Source of the DNA: Symsagittifera roscoffensis
Taxonomy: Eukaryota > Xenacoelomorpha > Acoela > Convolutidae
Assembly (NCBI RefSeq): GCF_963678635.1
Contig: NC_087063.1
Coordinates: 64,463,290-64,527,289, forward strand
Reading direction: 5' to 3'
Length of the DNA stretch: 64,000 nt
The notes beneath the pieces are model-generated. The model was not told the origin of the DNA. It was given only the letters and a program-made list of their open reading frames with translations, and searched no databases. Below, one piece after another: positions 9,185 through 18,369 of this stretch (position 1 is its first letter; each line of letters begins with the position of its first letter). The position numbers were made by a program, and so were the translations under genes.

Positions 9185-11343
9185 TGAAAACAACCAATTA
9201 AATACAGAAACTCAAAAAATATCAAAAAGGTTTTCAACTACATTCTTGTTTGTAGTTTTGTTCAAATAAGACAAAATTTACCTAAATTTAGAAAAAAAAC
9301 AGTAATTAAATAAGTTTTTCTGTAATTTTTCATGCAATAACTGAAAAACTAACTGATAATAGGTCAAGGTTTTATATCAATTCCGATAAACTTTTATGTT
9401 TCGTCTGACTTTTCTTCAGATATTATAGCTCTAAATATACACTTCAGTGAGAAAAAATAGTTTTGAACCAGTAACATTTCAATTACCAAACATGCAAAAC
9501 ATCACAAAGCATTACTGAGGTTTACGTTTATCAACAAACAAAAAGCCTCCGAAAATTAGGGACAGTTCTTTAATTTCGTGCAAAGTACAGTTGACATCAG
9601 AAAATCTTAATTCAGATGAAATTAAAAACTAACTACAAACAAATGGGAAAATTGAAAAAAGGTGAAAGCTAACTTTCGAGTTGTCACTGTTGTCACTTTC
9701 CTCTTCATGTGCCACACCATGTTTTCTTCTAAACAGAGCTAAGTTATCCTATTGAATCTTCAATTTTTCTTTCTTGTACCTTGTATCACGAAGTGTTTAA
9801 ATTTTTCTCGAATCATGTAGGGAAATTGTTGAGGGACTGAAACACTTCTTCGGATCTCTGTAGAAGATGTCAAATTCAACCATTTTTCCAAAAAAAATCA
9901 TTTGTAGTAAAAGTTCACTTATAAGCCAATGAAAACTATTTCCGTATCCCAAATCCACAGTTTCATCAGAATATTTTTTATTTGAATCATATGAAAACCC
10001 GTACTTTTTTCTCGAAGGGGACTTAGACATAGCCAATTCTTTTCTAAATTCTCTTACTCTTTTACTCTCGAGTTCTCGACATTCTGAAAGATCTATGATA
10101 ATTTGCTCACTAGCCTGGGAAATTTCTTTAAATTTGAGAATCTTGACAGTTTTGGTACTAATTTCAAAATCGATGCAGAAAATCGCCCGTTCTATTATGA
10201 TTGGTTTCAAAGTTTAAGAATTCCACTCAGGTTGATCGAATGAACGGAACTGTAGAAGTATTTCAAATGAAATGAATTTTTTTTTTCAGCTGTAGATTTT
10301 GTTGAATTTCTCAAAAAAATATCTGAACTCAACAAAAGTTTTGCAACATTTGGTTGACTTTAATTGTTTCTAAAGGCTTTTGTTAGAATAAGAATTTTTT
10401 GTTGTCCTGAAACTAATTTTGAAAGGTTTTTTAAAAAGGAAGAATTTCCTTGAAAATTGCTCCTATTAATTACAACCTTGGTTGAGTATCTTTATTTAGA
10501 TTTAAAAAAATAGCAAATTAATTAAAATCCACAAAATTTTGCATCAATCTCATCACCTTAGAGTTAGTTTCGGATTTCTGATTGGTTAAATTTTTAATGG
10601 ATAATTCAGGAATTTAGAAGATTCAGAAAAATTTAGGAGTTAATGTGTAATGACTTCTTATAAAATTCGATGATATGTTCTGTAGATTCTAAAAGTTAGA
10701 AAATTCTAGAAGTTTATGAATAAGGACGTCAATTCTCTGGTGAAAATATTCTACAACTTTTACTGTTCTATAAAAGTTAAAGTGTAATGACGTCATTTTC
10801 TCAGGTGGACTTACTTCCTATTACGTAAATAATTCAAAAGGCGCCTTCTTCGCTCTGAAGAGAATCATGTCAGACCATCGGAATGACTTTTTTCAAATAA
10901 TTTTTCTTATGATAATTAAACATTTGTTAAAGGAACCTTGTCAAAATTAATTTTTTTCCGAGTTGAATAGTTTTTAACATATAAATATAAATAGTTTTTA
11001 TTGCGTGTACCAAAAATTTTCTCAAGAGATTTTGAGAGATGCTAAAAAGTCAAGCATTGATAAAATGCACGTTTTTTCTTGATTTTTTCAAAAATTATGT
11101 AAAATTCTAACTTTATGTCTTAAATGATAAAGCAAAAAACGCAACATTTTCATGTTAAAAGCATGTTGACTTGTTGCTTAGAAAACTTCTATATTGATGG
11201 CTTTCATGGGTATTCCCCATGTTAATACGTTGGTTTTCTTTTATTTCTGATCAAGAGACATGCAAAAAAAATTTTTCTGAAGGACTAAAGTTTGAACAAA
11301 AATTTCATAAAGATTAGTAATTAACTGTGCAAGAAAAAATGTG
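9185..11343 (+). repeat. Tandem duplication, unit 2 (internally deleted)
   Basis: It begins exactly where unit 1 ends and repeats it, but joins the equivalent of 6115 directly to 7446 (junction TTGACAT|CAGAAAATC). The 1330-base deletion removes the frames at 6227, 6908 and most of 7174. The junction does not fit a GT...AG intron removal. Confidence 0.92.
9797..10210 (-). CDS. Unknown protein fragment, 137 codons, duplicate 2
   Basis: Near-identical copy of the frame at 7640-8053, still open throughout, with only Gly-to-Ser and Trp-to-Cys changes. Its upstream CCAATCAGA (10577-10585) is also kept. Preservation of the frame may simply reflect a recent duplication and does not prove expression. 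Confidence 0.45.
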   Translation of the reverse strand: MKPIIIERAIFCIDFEISTKTVKILKFKEISQASEQIIIDLSECRELESKRVREFRKELAMSKSPSRKKYGFSYDSNKKYSDETVDLGYGNSFHWLISELLLQMIFFGKMVEFDIFYRDPKKCFSPSTISLHDSRKI

Positions 11344-11356
11344 ATATTTTTTTTCG

Positions 11357-11806
11357 GCAAGATGCTAAAAAGTTTTCAATTTTTTTCTGCAAAACGCGAA
11401 AATTGTTTCAATTTTTTCGACAAACTGCAAAACTTGTTTCTTTTTTTTCAACAAAATACGAAAAGTGTTTCAATTTTTCAGTAAAATTAAAAAAGTGTTT
11501 GCTTTTTTTCGTACAAATGCAAAAACTGTTTCGCTTTTTTTGAAAAAATGCGAAAAAGTTTCACTTCTTTTGACAAGATGCGAAAAGTTTTTCAATTTTT
11601 TCAACAAAAAAGCGAAAAGTGATTCAATTTTTTTGACAAAATGCGAAAAATGTTTCACTTGTTTCCTACAAAATGCAAAAAATCTTTCAATTGTTTTGAA
11701 AATATGCAAAAAGTGTTTCACTTTTTTTTGACAAATGCGAAAATTGTTTCAATTTTTTCTACAAAAGGCGAAAAGTGTCTGAGTTCTTTTTGTCAAGATG
11801 CAAAAA
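11357..11806 (+). repeat. Degenerate minisatellite, about 31-bp period
   Basis: About 14 imperfect copies of a unit resembling GCGAAAAGTGTTTCAATTTT followed by TTCGACAAAAT. Because the period does not disturb two frames, long open frames appear on both strands here; both are repeat artefacts. Confidence 0.88.
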
Positions 11807-11924
11807 CCATCAGTTAGTATTTTTACTTGTGTACAAGTTTGCAGTTATTTTTCTCTAATATGTAAACAAAAAAAATAATCAAATTTTTTAACATGTGTAT
11901 GAGTTCGGAGCACTAAATTAAGTT

Positions 11925-12411
11925 TTAATTGATTTTCATTGATTTAGACTGAACTTCTCGTCTATTCTCATAATTAAAATGAATTTGAAAAAAATATTTG
12001 ATTACAAAGTACGAAGTTAATGCCAAAACACAATTATTTACAAAAAAAAAATTATCAATCAAAGAGCTGTCGATGTTCTCAATAGAGTGCAGAGCAGGAC
12101 GAGGTTGTAGTGGTTGCTGTGGAGCTGGAGGTGTCATTGTTTCCGAGAAGCCCTCATCTTCATCTATTGTGATGATGTTTTCGGCTGGTCCTGCTTCCTC
12201 CCAAGGAAAGAGGAAATCGTCGACTGGTTAAGCCACATATCTAGAGTCAGGAGTGTCGGGGGTAGTTAATTCCCACGTGCTCAGCCACTTCCTCCGTCAT
12301 TTATTTTTCTCCAAGTTGGTTCTCTGTCATGGGTACTTGCATCATATGATGTTCGTTGAAGTCCCTTCGCGTCACTTCCACCATATGCCAGACTTGGTTT
12401 GGGATGTCCAT
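11925..12411 (-). pseudogene. Relic of an unknown protein-coding gene, C-terminal part
   Basis: This stretch is less AT-rich than its surroundings and reads as protein on the minus strand in two successive frames. From an ATG at 12411 the first reads MDIPNQVWHMVEVTRRDFNE, with a stop and then EEVAEHVGINYP. Around 12255 the frame shifts and continues DTPDSRYVA, a TAA that is one change from CAA, then an acidic run (TIDEDEGFSE), a Pro/Gln-rich linker (TPPAPQQPLQPRP) and SIENIDSSLIDN before stopping near 11925. Acidic plus Pro/Gln-rich tails occur in nuclear and transposon-encoded proteins, but I do not recognise this one. Broken by at least one frameshift and two to three stops. Confidence 0.5.
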
Positions 12412-12679
12412 TTGTGCCAGAAAAACTCAGGAGACTGTTTTTTGCACTTGAATTTGTACTAGTACAAAAAGTTGCTGTTTTGCCTTGAGAAGATCATTTG
12501 GAGCAAAAAGAGTAAAAACAAGAATGATTTAGAGCTGTGAGGGGGTACTTGACGGGAGATAAGTTGAAATTAAGGTATTTAGAGCAGCGAGGGGAGGTAG
12601 TTGATGGTAGTTTAGTTGGAAAAAAAATGATTTTTAGTTAGAAGTGAGGGGTACCTTCAACTCGCATGTGTGGGTTTGA

Positions 12680-12858
12680 CCAATCAGAATTGGTTTTCCT
12701 TATTTGGGTTGTAGTCGTGTCCAATCAGATTTCAGCTTCCTTTTTTGGATTTCTTATATAAAAGTCGTGTCCAATCGGGAGCAAAGCTCCATTGTAGGCA
12801 TTTTCGTTACCAATGACAAAAATGTTAATTTTTGTTCTATATGTCGTATCCAATCAGA
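12680..12858 (+). promoter_or_regulatory. Second CCAATCAGA cluster with a TATA box
   Basis: CCAATCAGA starts at 12680, 12721 and 12850, with a variant CCAATCGGG at 12771. Three of them share a preceding GTCGTGT or GTCGTAT. TATATAAAAG, a good TATA box, sits at about 12756-12765 between two boxes. The array faces right, towards the small frame ending at 13024, and lies near the right end of the inverted-repeat unit as the first array lies near the left. Confidence 0.5.
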
Positions 12859-13024
12859 GGAAAATTTGCCTTTAATAGAAGCAATCGCAAAATTAATTGA
12901 TCAAAAGTTATTTGCTGTTAGAATAAGAAATATTGCCCATATAAGTAACAAAAGAATAGCGAACAAGCAGCATTTCAATAATTTTGTCAAGAAGTGGATT
13001 GAATTTTTTGTATGTTATCAGTGA
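12815..13024 (+). CDS. Possible small ORF or exon, unknown
   Basis: About 70 open codons end in TGA with coding-like residues (EENLPLIEAIAKLIDQKLFA, then RIRNIAHISNKRIANK). There is no ATG in frame, and one CCAATCAGA copy (12850) falls within the frame, so either the start is wrong or the motif is coincidental there. Unknown family. Confidence 0.28.
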   Translation, partial: DKNVNFCSICRIQSEENLPLIEAIAKLIDQKLFAVRIRNIAHISNKRIANKQHFNNFVKKWIEFFVCYQ

Positions 13025-13414
13025 GAAATTACTGATTTTTGAGTAGATAGTCAAGTTCTTTGGTTTTTATGTAAATATGAGAGGATAACTCAAAGTTGTT
13101 GAGTTTTTCAAAGCAAATCTCTCGAATTCTGATTCCAAACCGACTCAAGAAAGATTTTCAACTTTGAAAGTCCCTAAGGAAATGAAGGATGAAGAATTTT
13201 GCTGGGAATTCTTTACAAATTTGGGTATTGGGTAGGGGATAAAAAGAGTCTCTGATATAATTTCGTACGATTTTTTTTAACTGCAAACTCTCGAGAATAA
13301 ACAAAATTTTTTTCCCTGTTAATTATAATTCAGCCGTAAGTTCGAATCTTTGATACCCAATAGGATCAAAAGTAAAGTCTTTGATTGAGTAAGTTTCCCT
13401 AAACATACCTTTAC

Positions 13415-13615
13415 TTAGTCGGAGAACTCTATTTTGGACAACATATACGTCCAAAAAATTGTGAAAAAATAAGAGTCAACATCTAATTCATCAATAAGAA
13501 AATCAATTGGAATTTTTTCTTTTTTCTTGTAAAGTAACTCCAGGAAACTCAATGTTTTTTGATAGACATTTTTTAAATATTGATTAAAGTTTTTAAAAAA
13601 TGATGAACATTTCAT
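13415..13615 (-). CDS. Small ORF of 66 residues with an adjacent CCAAT box
   Basis: An ATG at 13613-13615 opens 66 codons (KCSSFFKNFNQYLKNVYQKT, then an acidic LIDELDVDSYF). Minus-oriented CCAATCAGA at 13634-13642 lies only about 20 bases upstream of the start, the closest pairing in the window. It lies just inside the right inverted arm. The composition is phenylalanine- and lysine-rich, so chance remains possible. Unknown family. Confidence 0.38.
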   Translation of the reverse strand: MKCSSFFKNFNQYLKNVYQKTLSFLELLYKKKEKIPIDFLIDELDVDSYFFTIFWTYMLSKIEFSD

Positions 13616-13674
13616 TTTTTGAAAAAGCTGGATTCTGATTGGTTATTTTCCAACAAACAGTGTTACTAAGAAAA

Positions 13675-14168
13675 TATGAGAAAATCACTTGAAGATTTTT
13701 AGCAAAGGATTTATGGTATTAATTCTGCATCGGATCATTGAGCAATCGTTGAAATGATATATTTTTCTATCCAAAATTCAGATTTCAAGTAAAATATTGT
13801 TCAAATACGATTAAGCTGGAAAGTAGTAGATGAAGCAGAAACTGAGAAAATATCATATTGAGATGGAAACTTAACTTTTTTCATTAGGAGTTTAGAGATT
13901 TTTTTAATTAAAATTTAGCTTATAAATTACATCTTGATAAAAAAACCAACATAAAAATGTAGTGTTTGAAAAACTTTTTATCATTTGATATACTAGGTTA
14001 ACTTATATGAAAATCTAGATTTTTGAAAATAATTTGTAGTAAAAAAAACTCAGCAACGACAACTTTTAGAAGATGATACATGAAGCATAAATCAAAAAAT
14101 TACTTTCAATATCTATATTTCATTCTTTTGGATAAAAAAATTTGATATAGAAAGACTTTTTAGAGAAA
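13675..14168 (-). repeat. Right inverted-repeat arm
   Basis: Reverse complement of 3047-3524. Similarity runs from AAAATCACTTGAAGA at the inner edge to CTTTTTAGAGAAA at the outer edge, where it stops abruptly. Confidence 0.85.
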
Positions 14169-14577
14169 GGAATATGGAGCCTGCTGAAAAATTCTAAACA
14201 AATTAATACTTTAGCAGAAACAGATGTATGATCTTTTAATTCTATGATTTTTAACAAGAACAATTTCAATAAGACACAAAGTAAAAAATTAGTTCTGTTT
14301 AGCTTCGTTTTTTTTCAATTAGAAAATTACGTTGAACTATATTAATAAATTTCACAAAATTTTTCAATTGTTACAGTTTGCACCTTGACTTCGTTTCCTT
14401 AATCGCTGTTTTTGAGAACAGATCTTTTAGATGTTACATACATTGTTGAAATATGGAACTGAGTTCTCTTGCGTATATCTAGTTCCGAAGGTTTTGCAGA
14501 TTATAAACAATAGAGCTGCTCTTAATTATTTCTGAGAAATTAACGTAAAAATACACCTTTTCTTTCTCAATTTATAC

Positions 14578-14703
14578 ATGTGCTTTCAAATGTTCAAAAA
14601 AGCAACGATTATTTCGCACTACGACATTTTTGAGAAAACTTTCGACAAAAATCAAGAACAAAAGGCAATTTGCAAACTATTTTGCAAGAAAAATGATAGT
14701 TAA
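14578..14703 (+). CDS. Possible 41-residue ORF, unknown
   Basis: An ATG-to-TAA frame reads MCFQMFKKATIISHYDIFEK and ends KLFCKKNDS, with a balanced charge pattern for this AT-rich setting. Nothing else supports it. The rest of 14170-15650 shows no convincing gene. A minus frame of 76 codons at 14834-15064 with a hydrophobic core (LKLILAFCFLHVFALEL) is equally uncertain. Confidence 0.2.
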   Translation: MCFQMFKKATIISHYDIFEKTFDKNQEQKAICKLFCKKNDS

Positions 14704-15655
14704 TGATCCCAAAAGTTGGATTTTTGCTTAAACAAGGGAATCTGAAGGAAAAATTGTAGAAATTACATGGTAATAATTAGCCGTTATCAATTCTGATTTT
14801 ATCTCTGCCAACAGATTGTTCGTTCAACTGACACTATTTTCTACTAAATTCATCAGTTTCGACTAAATTTTCTTGCAAAGTGAGTTCAAGAGCGAAAACA
14901 TGCAGAAAACAGAAAGCAAGAATAAGCTTAAGACTTAGCAAATTTCTACGGAAAATCCACGAAAATTTTGTTATAGAAGCAAGAATGAGATAATCATCAG
15001 TTTTGAAGAAGGTTTTGTTGAGTATCATACAATCTAATATACTGTTAAGATAAATATGCCCCATTTTTAGTCAATTTTAGCAGTAAAATGTTCAGTTTTT
15101 ATCAATGATCAGAAACTTAATATTATTTATAATTTTAAAAACTTCTCAGAAGTTGTAATTTTTGTACAAGTTTCGGTTAATTTTTTTAGAAAAAACTGAG
15201 GAGGAGTTGGATCATGGAGTTTGATCTAGAGATTTCAATGAATATTGCTCCTATTGTTCATTTGAAGTGAGATTCTCAAAAAATTCTCCTTGAAATGAAC
15301 AAAAAGCCAGTTAATTACACAAATGAAAGGTTAAAAATGGAAAATTTGGGTAAATTTGATTAATTACACTATTCCCCTGAGAAATCGGAAGTATGAAAAT
15401 TGATTCAGCTAATATGAGCTTTATATGATCAGAGCATTATATGAACCACTTTTTAGCTAAAATTAGGGTAAATTTTATCGTATTTTATCATTTTGAGAGA
15501 AAATTGTGGAAAAATCTATACTTTTTTTCAAAGTTTTGTATCACTGTCTCAACATGATGCCAATTAAAATACAATTTGAACTTAATTTTAAATTCTACAC
15601 ATATTTATATTTTTTAAATTAGATCACAAGCAACAAAAAACTAGCCAAAACTTTG

Positions 15656-15785
15656 AGATATTTGCAATTTTTTCCAAAAACTTGAAATTTTTGCAATTTT
15701 TCCAAAAACTTTGAAATTATTGCAATTTTTTCCAAAAACTTGAAATTTTTGCAATTTTTTCCGAAAACTTAAAATTTTTCAAGTT
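15656..15785 (+). repeat. 29-bp tandem repeat
   Basis: About four copies of a unit resembling TTTGCAATTTTTTCCAAAAA followed by CTTGAAATT, with small length differences. Confidence 0.85.
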
Positions 15786-16034
15786 TCAGTAGGTTTCAGC
15801 AAAAGTTCAGCTAGATTAAGTACTGTTTGATAAAGTAAGACCAACTAAAATAATAGTAGTAAAGTCGAATTATATCAATTCTTATCGTATTTTGAAGATT
15901 ATCGTATTACCTCCATGACACTATCTAAACAAGATACTCAAAAACTACATAACGCGTGCCGGGATTTTCATCGAAAAAAACTAGAAATTTCCACACAAAA
16001 TCCAAAAAAATACCGTTTTTTTACCATTCTCTTA

Positions 16035-16345
16035 GCATCACACTAAAACCTTTCCATTCCCTATCCTAATACATTGGGAAACCTATTTCCTACAATAATA
16101 CAATGCATTTCTCAACCTTATACTTAGGGAAATCTATACACTATCCTAATACATGGGAAATCTAAACACTATCTAAAACATGGTAAGATCGGGCGCCAAA
16201 AATTTTTCTGAAACCTACCATCTCAAACCTTACCATCTTAATTAGAAAACCTATTCCCTATCTTAATACATAGGAAATCTATTACCTACTTAATATTTAG
16301 CGTGGAGACCGGATCCTCAATTCCCTATCTTAAAACATGGGGGTC
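16035..16345 (+). repeat. Degenerate tandem repeat, CCTAATACATGGGAAA
   Basis: About eight imperfect repeats of CTATCCTAATACATGGGAAA and variants, 30-45 bases apart, interrupted once near 16185-16235 and followed by a 12-base C run (16351-16362). Confidence 0.75.
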
Positions 16346-16384
16346 TGCATCCCCCCCCCCCCTGATCGCCTCACACATATACTA

Positions 16385-16825
16385 CTGTTCTGCCTGACCT
16401 TAAATAGTCTCGAATAGTTTTGGTGAAGAAACTATTAAAAACTATAAGGTTTGGACAATATCAAAGTGTAAAATTTTTTGGCGTACGAAAATAATACGAC
16501 GATAAGCTAGCCTCACTTTAATTAGGGAGGTTTTTGTTGTGCGGGACGCATACGCATACGCAATTTGCGTAAGGTTTTCAGTATTATGAATGAAACCTTC
16601 AAAGCGCATAATTTAGACGATTGCATGACCAAATTGACTATTCTGAACTACCAGATCTTTGCAAATATCAATCGGAGGTAAGATATATATTTTTTCCATT
16701 TTGATTCAAGGAGTCGAGTTGGGGACAATTTTTTTTAAAAACGTTTACTCCGAAAATTGACTAAATAAAAAAACCACACCAAACAAATGTTTCGTATTCT
16801 TCGAAAGTCGGAATAAAAACAAATT
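16385..16825 (+). mobile_element. Mobile repeat, subfamily 2 copy
   Basis: Related to the 538-bp unit at 53.9-55.5 kb but distinct. It shares ACTACTGTTCTGCCTG at the left, AAGTGTAAAATTTTTTGG(C)GTACGA, GATAAGCTAGCC and a right end CTTCGAAAGTCGGAA with the copy at 49528-50025. Reads as a non-autonomous repeat; no coding capacity. Confidence 0.65.
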
Positions 16826-17115
16826 GCTCAAAACCGAAACTTTCTGTACAAGGAGGTTGAGATTAATCAAGATACCTACAGCTAACAGTTCAATCCAATG
16901 CTCAACCTTTTTTGGAACGTTTGAAGTCTTTGGACAAGTTTTATTTGAATATCCTTTGATTTTTCAAATTCTATAGCAAATTGTTATTTTTTAAACTTAA
17001 TTGTGCATTTGATTCAAATGGCTTCTTTAGTATAAAAACAACGTTTCCCGTAAATCAATAAAACTCCTATTGGTTTTTGTGAATGGAATCAAAAGTTGTT
17101 AAATTGTTTCTTCAG

Positions 17116-17192
17116 GTTGGAACTCAATTAAATTTGCCTTTGAAATGTTACTTGTTTTTATAAGCGAACTAATGTTTATTCGAAGACCTCTG
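17116..17192 (+). CDS. Possible small exon
   Basis: After the acceptor TTGTTTCTTCAG the frame reads WNSIKFAFEMLLVFISELMF, then RRPLKLS and TAA. The signal is good but the peptide is short. It could belong with the next candidate exon if a donor lies inside it. Confidence 0.22.
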
Positions 17193-17274
17193 AAGTTGAG
17201 CTAATTAGACTAACTGGTTCATGTTTATTTGGTTCAAAATCTGCAACTTATTTATTAAATCCATAATATTGTAG

Positions 17275-17509
17275 GATATCTAAAGAAACGGCTTTATCCG
17301 TATTTTTATCCAAGCATTTTCCAGAATTTGAACAATACGCTCAAAAATTTTTGTTTTCAGGTGTTACTAATTCCAGAATGACCAAAATCACTTCCTTTCA
17401 AATGATTTTGTTTTTTAAAATACATTTTTTTCTGCATTCTCAATCCTTTTTCTTGTATAAAATAATTCAGCTAAGTTTTTTTGTCCCATTTTTCCTTGAA
17501 CGGAGATAA
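17275..17509 (+). CDS. Candidate exon, unknown gene
   Basis: An acceptor (AATATTGTAG, AG at 17273-17274) opens 77 codons to TAA at 17507-17509. The first 40 residues are the more convincing part: SKETALSVFLSKHFPEFEQY, then AQKFLFSGVTNSRM. The rest is phenylalanine-rich and may be intron read-through. It lies 310 bases before the CCAATCAGA-linked frame at 17820, which may be a separate gene. Family not recognised. Confidence 0.32.
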
Positions 17510-17642
17510 ACTTTTAAAAATTTCCAGGTATAATTTTTCTCTTGATGGACAATTAAACATCTTCCCCTCGCTCAAAGCAAGTTTGTCGAGGAAGTTTGTT
17601 GGGGAGAGGATGTTATTTTAGTTTGTATGTTAGATTTTTCAG

Positions 17643-17651
17643 CCAATCAGA
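17643..17651 (+). promoter_or_regulatory. CCAATCAGA box upstream of a small gene
   Basis: GCCAATCAGAATG is identical in core to the boxes in the inverted-repeat unit. It lies 169 bases upstream of the ATG at 17820; a TATATAT tract is at 17803-17809. Confidence 0.4.
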
Positions 17652-17819
17652 ATGAGATTTTTACATGCAGTTTAATATATATATTAATTTTTTGTGTGCA
17701 TAACGTAGTCCTGGTTACAATAATATTGGCTTTTATTTTCTTTTGACTTTATTTTTTTCTTCAAAAACGCTGAAAATTCCTATTTCCTTTGTATGGGGTG
17801 TTTATATATGCCTTGATCA

Positions 17820-18146
17820 ATGTCTGATAATTTGAAAATTCAAAAATTTAAAATAATCACCATTAAAAATTTTTTCCAAAAACTAAAAGTTTGTTGCTTT
17901 TCTTATATCAATTGTAAATGCAAAGACTGTCCAACCTTTGGTGCTTTGAGTAACCAAGGTCGTTGTCACTTCTGTTCGGCTGCAAACACAATCGAAAATT
18001 TTTCAGAAATAAATTTAGAAAGAAAAAACCAAATTTTTTGGTTTATGGAAAAACACCTATCATACAATTTTAATTTATGGAAAAATGTTTATCATAGAGA
18101 TTTCATACAATTATCTGTACGTATGGCATTGTATGGAATTGTATGA
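17820..18146 (+). CDS. Small cysteine-rich protein, 108 residues
   Basis: An ATG opens 108 codons to TGA. Residues 25-55 hold a compact cysteine cluster (VCCFSYINCKCKDCP, then QGRCHFCSAAN) including C-x2-C-x13-C-x2-C, the spacing of a zinc-ribbon-like site. The rest is aromatic and basic (ERKNQIFWFMEKHLSYNFNL). There is no signal peptide. The CCAATCAGA box upstream links it to the frames at 4-14 kb, although it lies 3.6 kb outside the right inverted arm. The last 15 codons run into a GTATGG-repeat (18117-18185), so the natural end may differ. Unknown family. Confidence 0.45.
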   Translation: MSDNLKIQKFKIITIKNFFQKLKVCCFSYINCKCKDCPTFGALSNQGRCHFCSAANTIENFSEINLERKNQIFWFMEKHLSYNFNLWKNVYHRDFIQLSVRMALYGIV

Positions 18147-18369
18147 CAAGAAGTTTCTCATATATGGGAGTTGTATGGTAAGAAGTTTCGGTCATCCCGG
18201 GTAACTCCAGCACGCTTTTCGCCCAATTTTTTTAAAAATCATCTCAGAGGCAATGTTTATTTTGGTTTTGTATCTCTTATTTTTCTGAGTTTTAACCCAT
18301 TGCTTCAGTTTTTATATCGCACTATACATCATTTGAAATTGCCGGGTTTTTGTTTGATAAGTTCATAGT

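Larger units (their letters stand above)
3047..14168. mobile_element. 11-kb inverted-repeat-bounded unit, candidate large DNA element
   Basis: Two inverted arms of about 0.5 kb (3047-3524 and 13675-14168) enclose 10 kb. The interior holds small open frames on both strands, a zinc-finger frame, a 3.5-kb tandem duplication and two arrays of CCAATCAGA boxes, one near each end. Long terminal inverted repeats around a cluster of small genes are known from Polinton/Maverick-type elements and related virus-like elements. However, I find no polymerase, integrase, capsid or ATPase motif here, so that is only an analogy. The left outer boundary lies at the gap and no target-site duplication can be seen. 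It may instead be a large inverted duplication. Most interior frames are short and probably decayed. Confidence 0.45.

Noticed and set aside
11465-11731. Overlapping open frames on both strands of about 85 codons
   Set aside because: Both are produced by the 31-bp minisatellite; the peptides simply repeat the unit.
3047-14168. Firm assignment to Polinton/Maverick elements
   Set aside because: No polymerase B, integrase, protease, ATPase or capsid motif could be read; only the terminal repeats and a zinc finger are suggestive.
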